The notes under the pieces are model-generated. The model saw nothing but the letters and a program-made list of their open reading frames with translations, did no database searches and was not told the origin of the DNA. From contig JAKOGH010000722.1 in NCBI GenBank assembly GCA_024811115.1, positions 417,875 through 481,874 of the forward strand: DNA of 64,000 bases, given 5' to 3'. The position numbers were made by a program, and so were the translations under genes. Shown piece after piece: positions 33,197 through 45,301 of this stretch (positions are counted from its first letter, which is position 1; the number at the start of each line of letters is the position of its first letter). The DNA is from Terana coerulea. Its lineage: Eukaryota; Basidiomycota; Agaricomycetes; Polyporales; Phanerochaetaceae.

Positions 33197-35200
33197 ATGA
33201 GCCACCACCATGACCATTCCACGATAGACATCCACAAGATTGCGGAGGCCGTTGGTATGTTCCGCAGCAACAGTGAGGCTTTCATGCGCCGCGCCTGCGG
33301 AGCGGGGGGCAGACCTGTGGACCCCATGTTCTTGCACGCCATGTCCTGCATGGTCAACTTCGATCGTCCTCGGCGAAAAGCCAAGTATTTCCGGATGGAG
33401 CTCGACATGCTCCTGAGCGGATACACCCTCCCTGCTCACAATCCGCTTGAGGCCCTGGGTGCCGCGCACGGCTTGGCGAAACCGTACGTTTGGGAGGCAC
33501 CTTTGGCGGGCATGGTCAGCATGCTGGTGGACGCGCAACAAGACCAATATCACGGGCCAAATGACCGCGAATCGCCCAGATGCTGTACGATAACCGCAGG
33601 CAGATCCTGGACATCATAGGGAGCGACTTGTCGGTATACCGAGGGGACAGCGACGCGGCTAACAATCGTCGACACTGCGCCCTTGCGACCTGGCACTTTC
33701 TCATCTTCTTAAAGGGGGTTGGCCCGTGAGTATTCCGCTCGCCAGTGAAATGCAAGCTAAGGATGTCGTCTCATATAGAGAGCTGAGAGCCGACCAGAAA
33801 CAACTGGATTTAGTCCTGACATGCTGGGCAGGCATGACTCCGCCCAGGCGCAAGGATTCTCATCAAGACATTATTGCCCTTTTTAACCACCCCGGTTTTG
33901 ACTTCCCAACCGCAATTGATCATATCCCTGACTCTGTCTGCAAGATGCGGCCGGAGGATCGACGCATCGGTGCAGCCAACATCGACATGGTGATGCGAGG
34001 TATTCAACGTTGGCTGAGCGTAAGTCTGTAGCTAAACATGTCCTAGATGTGCTACTGAACCCACCCGGTTCGCGTCCACCAGGACCCTAGCATCGTGGAT
34101 AAAGATCTGGAATTGGAGCTCTTATCGGCGACAGCTCTCTTGGAATACGACCAGACGCTGTCAGATGCGTTCTTCGCCTGTGGTGCACCCGGTAGCGTGG
34201 TGACAGCGTTGAAGCGCCAGGGGGACGTCTCAGTCGGTCCACCGGCTTCATGTTCTTCACGACACATAGGCTTGGATTCTGTCTGTTGAGGTGAGTAAAC
34301 TATCTTCACGCAGTTATAACTGAGTTACACTGACATGCCCTACGCAAGCTCTGTGGACGACGAATCATTTGTCCAGACAGCAACGACTCAACTCTCTGCG
34401 GGAGCACTAGAGCAGGCGTGGGCGGTTGTTTTCCAAGCGGTGGAGGTTCGTCTCGGTGCGTGAATATTTCCCCTGTAAGTACGCCAGGTATACTGCTTAC
34501 GGCCTCTACGAACTTAGGCGTGGTCGAGCTGTCGGGCCTGGCAGTGTGGCTCTACATGGAAAGAATCTACCACGCCTTGACTGCCAAGAAAGCAAAGGCA
34601 GCCGTTCAGAGCAGATTCGACGCCGCGTGTCTCCACGCCGTGCAGAAAATATACATCCCCGTATCTTACCGCCTTCACGGTCGCGAGGACGCAAGTAGTA
34701 AGGCCGCATCTGAGCTCTGGTCCAAGTTCAAAGGCGCCGTGCCCGTCACTGCCGAGGGTGTGCGGGAGGCTGCGACGGCGGACTTCAGATGCCAAAACCC
34801 GCGCTGCACTCGGAATCACTCAAATAACGCGAGCATGAAGAAGTGCGCGTCGTGTAGAGCAGTACTCTATTGCTCGCCTGAGTGTCAGAAAGCGTAAGTC
34901 CTATCCCATGATTTTTGTGTATTTCTCTCATTCAGATTAACCCGTGTGTACAGACATTGGCGATCGGAGCACAAGCCCGTGTGTGGGCGGACGGCCTCAC
35001 CCTTGAGTCGGAGTCTCAATAATGCAGGTAGGGACTTAGGGCCAGTAGTACCCACCTCTCATGCTCAAACCGCTCACGCGGACCTTCAGGGCGCCAGAAT
35101 GGCCTCCACACTAAGTAGATTCCGTGAGTGGGGATGGCGCGTTGACGCTGCTATTATGTTCTGCATCCTTCTTGCACGCATCATGTGGGAAGTGTTCTAA
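33197..35200 (+). CDS. MYND zinc-finger protein with C-terminal membrane segment
   Basis: A multi-exon gene. The first exon begins MSHHHDHSTIDIHKIAEAVG; later exons are helical and domain-free as far as I can tell (LVLTCWAGMTPPRRKDSH, LELLSATALLEYDQT, LSGLAVWLYMERIYHAL). Near the end lies a MYND finger: CQNPRCTRNH, MKKCASCRAVLYCSPECQ, then after an intron HWRSEHKPVC, giving the expected Cys/His spacing. MYND fingers bind proline-rich peptides. The last ~20 residues, VDAAIMFCILLARIMWEVF, are hydrophobic and could be a tail anchor. One base seems to be missing near 33565: the literal frame ends at 33617, whereas one extra base continues into IAQMLYDNRRQILDIIG. Internal splice sites are approximate. 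Function unknown. Confidence 0.72.
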
Positions 35201-35422
35201 TAAAACCGATCATTGCGATAGACGCAACGTTCATTGTTCAAGTCCTAAATGTCACCGTGCTTGCCACTGCCTGTGTGTTATCTTGCAGGACATCACCCAT
35301 TTGACTCGGAGAATATTTCGATAAATGCGAGGAATGTGATAAATGCAGGAAGATATATAAATCATACGTGAGACAGCATTGTGCACGCATCTGATCGTAC
35401 AGTAGCCTCGACGGACATAGGG

Positions 35423-38400
35423 CTATATGTTGTCTTCGGGGGTGTCTTCGATCATCTTTGCGTAGTCTTCGTAGCTTGCGAACGTGGGCAGCGAGCGCAA
35501 CTTCTTCTTCTTCGTTTTCTTGTCATCTTCACCGCCGCGCTTGCGCTTCTTCTTAGTGCCATCGTCGATACCTCCCCACTCTTCGTCTTCGTCTGCCTCG
35601 GAGTCCGGGCCATCGAAGTCGATGAGACCGTCGGGGACGTCGCCGTCGAGCGAGACAAGGTCTTCGGCGTCCGAGGCCTCCGCGAACGCGTCGTCGTTGT
35701 CGTCGCTATCGTCATCCTCAGCTTTGCCAGCTGCGTCGGATACAGCGTCACTGTCGTCCCCATCCAGCTCGCCAAGATCGTCTTCGTCATCTTCGTCGAG
35801 GTCAGATGGCGCACCATCGCTGTCTGCAGACAGATCGTCATCCTGCAACTCAGCGGGCATGCTCGCTTTCATAGCCTAGCGGGAAATGAGATGTCAAGCG
35901 CCAACTGAGTGTAAAGAGGAAAGTCATACCTTCCAAATCTCAGCCTCCTCCTTGTCACTATTCTCATCGTCCTCATCCTCTTCCGCACTCCTCTCCTCCT
36001 CTTCCGCCCCCGACTCGTCGGATACCAGCTCATCATCGTCTGACTCGTCATCTTCTCCTTTGCTCTTCCGCTTGTTAACCTTGTTGGACATGGCCTTCTC
36101 CTTCCCACTCTTCTGGGTGAAGTATTTGTGGAAGAAGACCTTCAAATGCCGACAATCAGCTCATATATCAAATGCACAGAGCGATGAGCTAAGCTGACCT
36201 CATCAATAGGGATATCCTCCACTCTCCGCTTCCAAAACTTCTCGTCGTTGACAGGAGCCGCGCCATTTGCAACTTCGCCCTTCTTCAGCTTAACACCGCT
36301 CGCGCCGTCTACCTCAGTTGCACCAGGCTGCATAGCGCTTACACCCTTCGGCTTCGGCTGCTTGGGGTTTTTGTATACGAACCTGTCGAGGAAATGGGAG
36401 ACAGTGTTCAACGACAAGTCCGCGGTTGCTGTGATAGGACGTGCGGTGAGGAGTTGTCGTGCATGTAATGAGACGGCGGGATGGTAGTGGTTCATAAGTG
36501 GAAGCTAAGTGAGCAAAGTGAATGAATGTCGCATGTGAAAGGTGCGGGAGGGTACCTACCAGCTCATATAGCGGTGATGACGACGCATGGGCCCACTGTG
36601 GATCGCGCTTCTTGGGATCATAGGCATCCTCGCTCTTCTCAGATCCAGCGACGTTAAACATGGAACGGAGACCAGGAACGGTGCTAAACAGCTGTGCCAC
36701 GCATTAGTGAGCATTTTGAATGAATTAAGGTATCGGTTCTTGCTCACTTCGCCAAGTAAAAACAGTCCTCCAGTCACGAACTCGACACCACCTGTGCTAC
36801 TCACACCGACCACAAGGACTTGAATGAACCGACGGATAAATGCCTTCACTCGCTCGACGTTCGTGTCGTGTTTAAGAGCCTTGAAAACAAGGTTCAGATA
36901 CATGGCCTGCTTGTTCGAAGTCGCCAAACGCTGGTCCAGGAGTGATGAATATAAGGTTCGGTAAAATCGATCCTTCAAAGTGGCGGCGAACGACGAGGCG
37001 GTGTCCTTGGATGTCGAAGCAGTCGAGGTGGGCAAGTAGGTGGTGACCTGGAGAATGAGCATGAGGGCCTGAAGGGAGATGTTGAAGGTGGATGTATGGG
37101 TGATGAGGAAAAGCGTATCCATGTGTTTGTTGAACATGTCGCCCCCTGCAGCGTCGACCTTCGCGAACGGCAGAGCACGGTTAACGCCAGTCAGCACCGC
37201 ACTGATGAGTCGAGAGCTCGCGTCTTCAACTTCGACGAAACCAGCATCACCCCGGATTTCCTTTGCCTTGCCCTTCTTCGACTTCTTCCCATCCTCCTCT
37301 CCAATATCGTCATCCTTCATCACCTCAGGCTCGCGTGAACCCTTGATGCCTCCTAGTATCTCGCGGAACATCTCGAAGTAGGCGTCGATCAGGACTCGGG
37401 CAACTTCTCGGTCGTGGTCGCTAGGTGTCAGCACGACCTGGTTCAACGTTACGGCCGAGTAGTACCAGGCATGTGAGTTCCACCGGTCCATGGTACTGGA
37501 CTTGCTCTCCTTTCCCTTTCCCTTCCCTTTCGGAGTCTTGGAAGACTTCTCATCATCTCCGAACCGGATATGGGTATTCTTGCCTGCAGCACTCTCCGCG
37601 CCCTGTTGTGCCTGAGCCGAAGTAGATGCAGTCGGGCGGAATATAAGGGAGCGAATCTCGCGCACAATGACTCCCCTTCATCGCAGGGTGCGATTGCACG
37701 ATCTGCAGGAGGTGGTATGATGCGCGTGAGCACACCGACCTCTCGGTGTCGCCCTAGAGTATACCCAATGAGTTGGCAATCCCGGTGAAGGTCATATTCG
37801 ACACATACCAGTTTGTTCGCAAGCAACCGTAGCAGATTCTGTTCTTGCTCTGGTTTTTCGCGAAGCAAAGTCGCAACGAATCCAAGGGCTTGGGTTCGTA
37901 CATATGGCAACGTGTCGAGGGAATATGTCTCCAAGGCTTGTAGAATGGAAAGAAATATTTCTTAAGCCAGTCCTCGAAATGCCACAAGAGGAGGTGCTGG
38001 TCCGTCACGTCAGGGTGCAGCAACGGTTGGTCACGGAAGTATCTGTAGGGACAACGGCATAAGAGAGAGTAGGACGATAAGCAATGAGCACTCACTTCAG
38101 CTTTCGGCTTGGTACGCCGCCACCGACCCACCAATCCACTACGCAGCGCATAGCTTTCAGCCCTTCATCCCTACCACCCTTGCCTCGTCCTCGTTCAGAC
38201 ATGCTCTTGAGTGTCTCCAAAGCCTTCGTGTTGTGTACGGGGCTCGCCTGGACCAGCAGTGTCAAGGCACTCAGTCTGTCAGAAAGCGTACCCTTGGAGA
38301 GGATCGCGTTCAAGAAATGGGTGTCCGACGAGCTATTTCCTGTAAATGCGGAGGATGCCTGGTACGCGGCAGCATCTGAAGCAAGAAGCTTGAACGCTTT

Positions 38401-39034
38401 GTCGGAGAGGGAGGATATTTGGGAAGCAGAAGGGACTGGGAGTGGTTTTGACGGGGCAGCGAGAGGTGGAAGCGCAGAATACCAATGGGCATTGGGAGGG
38501 AAGACCAGCTTGCCGGTGGTCTTGACCCCGATTATGGGGGCCAACGCTGGAAATGTCGCAGGTTCAGGAGCGTCCTCCGGAGTCTCTGCTTTCTTCGGTT
38601 TGGACTTCTTCGGCTGCTCCTGCTTGGAGCTTTTCACATTTCCCTCAGCATTTTTCCGTTTCCTTCTTTGCCTTAGGTTCGTGACCGGTTTTCAGACCTT
38701 CTAGGAAGTTGGAAAGGTCCTTGGTAAGTTGCGGCTGATGTATCAAATGTATAGGGCGGATGGGCAAGAGAGGTGCGAACTGTCAGCTTCGATTGAGAAG
38801 GACGGTCATTACTGTACGCACGTCGGCTGCTTGCTCGCCTTGAATCAACTCGCCATCTCCGTCAACCCCTGCCAGTAGTGCGAGGTCATCTGTATTTCCA
38901 CCGAGCGCAAGAACCTGGGCTTCCAGTGTCTTCTTGCCCTTTCCTTGAGACTTCTTACTCGAAGATGGCTTTCCGGTCGTGTCTGGTGTCGAACTCTTGA
39001 CTTTGCCAGACTTCGACTTCGCGTCTTTCGCCAT
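35423..39034 (-). CDS. MAK21: Ribosome biogenesis factor Mak21/Noc1 (CBF/Mak21 family), several apparent frameshifts
   Basis: A nucleolar protein that with Noc2 escorts early 60S pre-ribosomes. It starts MAKDAKSKSGKVK with a Lys/Ser-rich leader (ATG at 39032-39034). Family blocks follow: LVFPPNAHWYSALPPL, RCVVDWWVGGGVPSRKLK, TLPYVRTQALGFVATLL, then the CBF/Mak21 core with MDRWNSHAWYYSAVTLNQV, NRALPFAKVDAA, SNKQAMYLNLVFKALKHD, FVTGGLFLLGEVSK and YDPKKRDPQWAHASSSPLY. A long acidic tail and basic KKKRKRGGEDDKK end at 35423-35425. Three single-base slips break the frame: an extra A-run base at 38651-38655, a missing base in an A run (plus strand) at 37953-37955, and an extra base at 37673-37676. 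Each is repaired by one base with homology continuing, so I read them as sequence errors in an essential gene. Confidence 0.92.
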
Positions 39035-39291
39035 GTTTAGACGAGGAAGAAAGAGGAGAGCGCTGAATAGTGTACACCCTGTCCTGTCTGCGGCTCGCAG
39101 GAGGTACGTGAATGAGGCTGCGACCACGCAAGAGAGTAGTGAAAGTCTGGCGAAGTGCTGAAGTCGCGAATGAGCGCTTCACTAAATTTCGGCTTGTGGC
39201 GGCCACGTGAAGCTCAGCGCCCGAAGTCGGGCGGGCGCCCCGCCGCGCCGCCTCCTGACAGTGGTCCTCCAGCCTCTGGGACCGAGAAATC
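39035..39291. promoter_or_regulatory. Bidirectional promoter MAK21 / PAF1
   Basis: 257 bp separate the start codons of MAK21 (leftward) and PAF1 (rightward), so regulation is probably shared. A GC-rich patch (39225-39260) sits nearer PAF1. No TATA box is obvious. Confidence 0.6.
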
Positions 39292-40846
39292 ATGAGCTTC
39301 AAGAAGAGGTATGTCACACTGCCGTTCTTTGATTGACTTGCCTGGGTATTGAACGTTTCTTTAGTAAACTCGACCTTTTGGTTCGTGTTCGATACTCCAA
39401 CCCATTACCTGCTCCGCCATGTCCTTCAAAACTACTCGACGTCCCCACGGATCCCATGCGTTATGCTCGCGCCGAGTTCTTGAACGACGTTGCTAGCGAT
39501 ACACCATTACCCATGATTGTTGATGCAGAGTGTGGTATGCCTCTCGATTTGAGCAGGTGGGGCTGTCTATGGGAGCAGGATGCGGACGACTCTGGTGCGT
39601 GCTGGTCCACATTAAGAGCGTGTCTGCTTGCTGACCGTGACTCTTGGAGCGTAGAACTGAACCCAGACCCGCAGGACCTTCCAATGCTTGACCCAAAAGA
39701 TCAAGCTCTGCTACTTGATCCATCTTCCTCCTTAGGCTCTTTCACACATGGCACCTCTGGCTCTGGCGCATCGACACCAATACCGAACGTCTCATGGCTC
39801 AGAAAGACAGAATATATCAGTCGAGACAGCAGCTTCCGTGGCCCACCCGTAGAACAGTGCGTATCCGTCTAAGTTGGCACCAGCATAACACACATGTTCA
39901 ACCACGCGTGTCTAGCAAACCTGTCGTTGAAGCTCCCATCGACACCTCACGCTCTGCACAAATACGTGACATAGAAGCTTCCTTCGCGTCAGCAACCGAC
40001 AACTTCGACCTCACCACACTTAAGCATCCCAATAAACCTAACGTCACTGCTATTGAGACATACGAGGTCCTCCCAGACGCGAACATCTGGGCAAACGCAT
40101 ACGACCTTTTCCGGTTCTCAGAACGGCCAGGAGACAAGCCGCGGCCACCAGACGAAGACGACCCTCGCTTGGATTGCGCGGTTCTTCGCCCCATGGAGTC
40201 GGATGGTGATCACTTCTTGGCGTATTACTTGACGAAGGAGGACGAGACTGCTGTCCAGTTCAAGCAAGCGCGGCTGGAGAGGCCTGTGAATGCGGAGCAA
40301 GGCGAAGAGGTGGGTCAGCTAGTGAGCGCCCAAGAATGCAGTCTGACCAACTTGACAGCCTACAACATTCCACTTCGTCCGCGACTACGAAGTTGTCAAG
40401 GTCGAACAGGAAGTATCGAATGAATTCCTGCTTCTGTTGGACGAAGGCGAGGACTACGAAGACTCAAAGACAACAAATGACCCTATGCCTTCACAACCAC
40501 GACCGAAGGGCGCGTACTACAAGAACATCGAGCGGAAGATGTTGCTTAAGAAGAAGCGCGTCAACGTAAGTGGCAGTAGCATTGTCTTACTCGACCCCAG
40601 TAACGTTCTGGACACTTGCAGTCTTACGACCAAATTACCAAGAAGTGGCACATGGTCAAGGTGCAACATACGAAGATGGATGAAGAGGAAGCCAGGGAAC
40701 GGGAAGAGGCGCAAGCAGAGGTCACCGATCCTGCGTACCTTCTTAGTGCTCTGGACGCAGATGCTGAAGATGCTGAAGGTGAAGTGGACACGGAGCATAT
40801 AGAGGGCGAAGAAGCCGTCGACCCTCTCGATGTACTGGGAGATTAG
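39292..40846 (+). CDS. PAF1: RNA polymerase II-associated factor 1 (Paf1 complex subunit)
   Basis: A subunit of the Paf1 elongation complex in the nucleus, needed for H2B ubiquitylation and H3K4/K36 methylation during transcription. Exon 1 is MSFKK plus two bases; the family N terminus KLDLLVRVRYSNPLPAPPCP follows directly after the first intron. Further blocks: LLDVPTDPMRYA, SWLRKTEYISRDSS, the join GAA-CA plus C giving EHKPVVEAPID, IEASFASATDNFD, LPDANIWANAYDLFRFSE, FHFVRDYEVVKVEQE and KKRVNSYDQITKKWHMV. The C terminus is acidic and ends LDVLGD at 40844-40846. All introns can be spliced without frame problems. Length about 440 residues, normal for fungi. Confidence 0.92.
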
Positions 40847-41066
40847 ATTCCTCCGCGCCCTGGTTTTGTGCGAGCGTATTATCCATTTGAGCTACACATA
40901 TGCGAGTAATGAGCGGTGATGTCCGTGATAATTGAGTGGGGGTGTATGTGATGCGATAGTTTATGGTATCTATTAAGGAGTACGTATAGAGATCCTTTGG
41001 AGATATATCATACGTCAGACATCCGTGGTTAGCGTTGCAAATCCTGCGCAAGAACATACCAACATC

Positions 41067-41675
41067 TCAGTCGCAGCGACCATCCGTCGGTCCATCCTTC
41101 CACCTCTCATCCAACTTCTGAATGCCGCAATCAAACTTTGTCTTCCCCAGCTTCTCATTCACCTCATTATGCCTCTCACATAACCACCTACTCAGCCCAA
41201 ACCTCCCGCTGACGTCCGGTGGGTGCTCCTTGACGCGCTCATCGAAGTCGGACGCGCAACTAGAGCATGGGTAGAGCATCGGCAAGGCGCGAATGAGGCT
41301 CAGCATGTTGACCCTTTGTGCGGGCGTGGGCTTCTCAGGGTAGTACGCGGCGGTCGTATGCAGGAACGTCCATGTTGCACGGCCGAGGTCCTCGACGTCG
41401 GGTGGGCAGTTTACCGGGCGGACTGAGGCTGCGTCGGTCTCGGAAGCGGCGGTAGCTGCGATGACTGCTGCCGATGTTGTACCTGCCGCTGCCGCTGTTA
41501 CGCTTGAGCCAGAGGACTGTCCGGTAGGCTTCTTGCTCTTGGAGTAAACCCGGAATGCCGTGCAAATCTTGCACGGCTTGCCGTCGGGCCCAATGACCCA
41601 ACCCGGTGGAGGTTTCGAGGCAGCCGGTGGGGCAGTAGTCTTTGTTTCTGTGGTTGGTACTTCCGCTGAGCTCAT
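41067..41675 (-). CDS. ERV1: FAD-linked sulfhydryl oxidase of the Erv1/ALR family
   Basis: A single-exon gene of 202 codons. It acts in the mitochondrial intermembrane space, where Erv1 reoxidises Mia40 and passes electrons to cytochrome c. The N-terminal part contains the shuttle-type pair GKPCKICTAFRVYSK, then a low-complexity Ala/Thr linker. The ERV domain follows: PPDVEDLGRATWTFLHTTAAYYP, the active-site CxxC in LYPCSSCASDFDERV, then LSRWLCERHNEVNEKLGK and KFDC. The helical FAD-binding residues (W, H, H..N) are present. No transmembrane segment, which favours Erv1 over the ER form Erv2. Convergent with PAF1. Confidence 0.92.
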   Translation of the reverse strand: MSSAEVPTTETKTTAPPAASKPPPGWVIGPDGKPCKICTAFRVYSKSKKPTGQSSGSSVTAAAAGTTSAAVIAATAASETDAASVRPVNCPPDVEDLGRATWTFLHTTAAYYPEKPTPAQRVNMLSLIRALPMLYPCSSCASDFDERVKEHPPDVSGRFGLSRWLCERHNEVNEKLGKTKFDCGIQKLDERWKDGPTDGRCD

Positions 41676-41969
41676 GGCGAGTGGGTAGAAGGACGTGCCA
41701 AGGACGCGAATTGGACAGAATTGGATGAGTAAGGCAAGAGTAAGGTGAGGGCGCGGACTGAATAGGGTTAGGTCTTGTTCGGCCCACTTAGCGCCACCAA
41801 GCTGCTGACTAATCTCTTATGAGATTATACTCAGTCCAACCGTACTTAATTAGCGTTTTGCAGACTCAGATTCAGCACTGTATTTTTTAAAATAATACGT
41901 ATAGCATGCAAGTACCAGTCGTGACAAAACCGCCGAGTTCCAGTTGAATTTCCCCTACAGGACGGTAAG
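41676..41969. other. Intergenic, nothing recognised
   Basis: This is 5' flank of ERV1, with no motif I can name. Confidence 0.4.
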
Positions 41970-42985
41970 TTACCAGCCCTTAGTATCCCCCCAAAGGGAA
42001 TTGAGATTGTCCAAAGCCTCCCCCGTGATGTTCCTCCAACCACCGACGCCATCCACAGTAGCAATTGGCACTATCTCAAACCGATCACCCGTCCAACTAC
42101 CCTCGACACCGCATACCCATAAGACCCCATGTTCGTACTAGAGTCAGACAACCAGCAGATTCAAGACAAGAGGATATGACCTAAGCCAAGGCCCTCGTTC
42201 TCTCCACCGAATGCATCATGTATTGCGTCGCCGCTCACGTATTCCTTCTTGGTGAGGTTGCAAAGCGCTAGCTTTCGTTCGTCTTTGTACGTCTCGTCCA
42301 CTGCCAAAGCTAGGAGACCATCGACAAATCGCTTATAATTCTCTTCGTCCTTCTTCGTCAGGTCCACATACTCGAAGCACTCCTCAAGGCTCTTCGAGAT
42401 GATGCAGCGCCAGACACCTTCGGATGAGGTATAACGGCAAGTGAAGTGTTCCGACACGGGATGGTAGTACTTCGAGTTTCGTCGCGTCACAGTGCCGCCA
42501 AGTTCCTTCGTGACGTGAGCTTGAAGGCTGCTCGGGTAGCCGTCGTCTTCGAGATAATCGCCCATGCATATGAGGCGCTGTCCGACCCAGGGAGCAATTT
42601 CTGCGGAGAGAAGGTCGCATATGCGAGTGCCACCGACTACGCCCAGAGCGTCGTCCGCAAGACAAAGGCACACAACGTCTCGTAGATCCAGAACGTTCCC
42701 GAATATCATGTGGAGCAGCTCGTTGGCAAGCGAGAGCAGTCTGGAGCTGGCGTTTCGGGACGTGACTATGCTATTCTTTGAGGGCCTATAGCGAGAGATA
42801 TCAGTTTTCAGGAATCTCCGCGATGCATAGAGACATACCATATGCTCGAACCTCTACCTGCACATGGCGAGGGAGTTTCCGTGAGCAGATGTGTGAGATG
42901 GCCAATATCTTCAGTCCAGAAGAATGTGGCGAGCTTGCCGTTAACGCGGGTCTGGTCCAACGTCTCCTCAGCATCAATGTTTGCA
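41970..42985 (-). pseudogene. F-box-like family, copy 4, with in-frame stop and frameshift
   Basis: The N-terminal exon (to about 42985) with KLATFFWTEDIGHLTHLL matches copy 2's exon. It leads over a GTATGT..AG intron to LSLANELLHMIFGNVLDLRD (F-box-like), EIAPWVGQRLICMGDY, LCNLTKKEYVSGDAIHD and LGLGHILLS. There an in-frame TGA at 42161-42163 replaces the Arg or Gln seen in the other copies, immediately before ICW. The C-terminal block GSWTGDRFEIV..GGWRNITGEALDNLNSLWG is then found in a shifted frame, ending at 41970-41972. The stop is a substitution, so even if the frameshift is a sequence error the gene is probably truncated. Confidence 0.62.
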
Positions 42986-44787
42986 CTGCAAAAACACGGA
43001 AGCAATTATTCTGGCAAATGCGGATGCAATGAAAACGGAGGTACTCACACCAACCAATATTGGCCCATCTATGTGGAGATGTCCACGTACACCTGGCACA
43101 TCGAAAGGAATCCTGGCGCCGCTTACCGATTACGCCGATTTGCAAGTTAGACGCTCATTTTCCGTATTCGGAGGGGCTTCCGATCAGCTCGTAAGACGCT
43201 TGCGCGGATTCCACCACTTGCAAACCACTTGCACGTATTCTACCACTTGTAACATCAGTGAAAGAATTCCGGTAAGTTGCAACCTACTTACGTCTGTGTC
43301 ATGACATACTGAAACTATTGCAGTATCCATTTCTATCCTTTCGCACGTTCTGTGCTGGCGGCCGATAAAGCTTCTGGTGAAGACCTCCACTCAGGCTCCA
43401 TCTTGAAGTCAACTTACTTCTACTGCAGTTCCCGTCCACACCAAGCGAAGGCACGGCAGAGAACGTGGAAAACCACGGTAAACACGCCCCGGCCCCCTCA
43501 GTGGTTCAACCTGACACTACGCCCCCTATCTTTGGCGTACATATATCTTGCAACCTCACCCGCCTCCTCACAGTATCAAGATGCGCAAGCCCTCATGAGG
43601 GCTTACGCCGCCGTCGAAGCGCACACTTCGAATTTCAATTACATGACGTGCAGCTGAGAGCTCGTCATTGCCGGCGGTCCGATGACATGCAGGGTGCAGC
43701 TGTCACGGCGGCGTATGGTAACGCTTCAGGGCGAGAGTGTCTTAGATGCCGGGCCACTGCGCAGTCAGTGCTATCTCGATCATGCTGACTCAACAACCGG
43801 CCGCATTCACATATAAGGTGTATGCAGCTCTGCGACTCTGCATGCTCACTCGTAAGTCTCGGTCATCCACTAAGTTCAACAGCCATACTGACTGACTGTG
43901 CATATCCAAGATCTGGCTCCCCGCCTTGTGCTACTGGAACTTTTATTAGATGTAAGCATCCATGTTCCATGTGCTGTCTGAATTATAACACACCAATAGA
44001 CAGGGATTGAGGCACAACTCCGAGACTCCAACTCACGAGGAGACCGAGTTAAAGCCATTAAGGATAACGGTGAGTCTATGACATCAATCTATGCCTTCGT
44101 CGCCTGACTGCAAATGCTACAGAACTCGCTCTCGTGTCCTGAACGCTTAGGGTCCTTGCACGATCTCGGAGTTGCGGCTAGCTTACGCACAGGGCATTTG
44201 TACGACGGGCGACGCTCGAGTCGGAGATGTATTTACAAATTGCAGTCAATAAATTAAATGGTTTCATAATATAACCACATAAATGAGCGCTGAGGATAGT
44301 TGTGCGAAACCAGGCCTGGGTAATGCACGGAAGCAGAATTGCTGTTCAGGGTTATTAGAATTACCTGTGTAGCAAGCATTGGAATAGTTGTGCTACTTAG
44401 AAGAACCTTACAACAGGCTTACATCCCGATTGCGAGCTGATTCTAAGAAGCTTGCAAACCATCCCGGTCCACTGTATCGATTTGGCGTCTTGTGCGGATT
44501 TGGTCGATTGCAAGACGGTTACAAGACGGTTTCACCACTCCCGAGGCGCTTGCATGGATTGCACCGGCGTCCCAAGGTAGTGGAAAGATTATGGGTTTAG
44601 TTCGATGTGCGAGGAATGGGTATTCTGGAAGACGGGGGTAAAAAAGCGGTGTGATTATTCTTGACGTGGCCAGCAGGTTAAATAGACATGTACTGTATAT
44701 TCACACTCAGCACCAGATTCGCTCAATTAGATCGCTGTGACTCACCGTGTGGCGAGGCGCCCGCCTCGTGTTATTCACGAACTTCAT
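42986..44787. other. Gene-poor stretch, 1.8 kb
   Basis: No supported gene. Short related fragments with CGCTTGC..GGATT.CACC and ACTTGCA motifs appear near 43195-43260 and again near 44440-44570, which suggests an old degenerate repeat. All ORFs are short and lack recognisable features. Confidence 0.45.
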
Positions 44788-45301
44788 TACTGCCGTTTGC
44801 ATAAGTCCGTGAAATCAGAGAATTTCGATGGGTTTGCTTGGCCCTGTTTGGCTCACCCCGTGACCAGCGCGGAGTACGCGTTTGCCTCCGCGTTTTCAGG
44901 TCGATTTAATCAATTAGCTACCTGCGTGCATTTTAATGTCTTACAGGAGTACTCTTCCATGTTTTTCACCACGCCATAACCTAGTTTATGAGGATTAGTC
45001 TCCTTTCGTGTAGACGCCCAAGCGCATGGACCCAGAGCCAAGTGAGCGCTTCTCGAAGTCAGCGTCTCCCGTCTAAGGGTGGATTTCTCGCAGCTATCGC
45101 ACCTTCGTCCCCATATTGAGCTGGAGAGTATCCGAAGGTGTTAATAATGTCGGTAAGATATTACTCCATTTTTCTACTAATATTCATGCTCTCAGCTATG
45201 GCTGGAAGAGGAATCTGCGAAGGGCCACGTGCTGCAGCCAAGCAGGGCCAAACAAACTCGGGGAAATTCTGCGATTTCACGGACTTATGCAAACGGCAGT
45301 A
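44788..45301. repeat. Inverted repeat pair (65-bp arms)
   Basis: Positions 44788-44852 and 45237-45301 are inverted copies with roughly eight mismatches in 65 bp. The shared core contains TTTCACGGACTTATGC. Both arms can be read as the same peptide, KFxDFTDLCKRQ, outward from the centre: intact in the right arm, and ending in an immediate stop in the left arm. It could be a foldback element or an inverted duplication of a small gene. Confidence 0.6.

Noticed and set aside
35381..35908. 175-codon plus-strand open frame opposite the acidic tail of MAK21
   Set aside because: It is the antisense of Asp/Glu-rich codons (giving Val/Phe/Ser runs) and has no features of its own.
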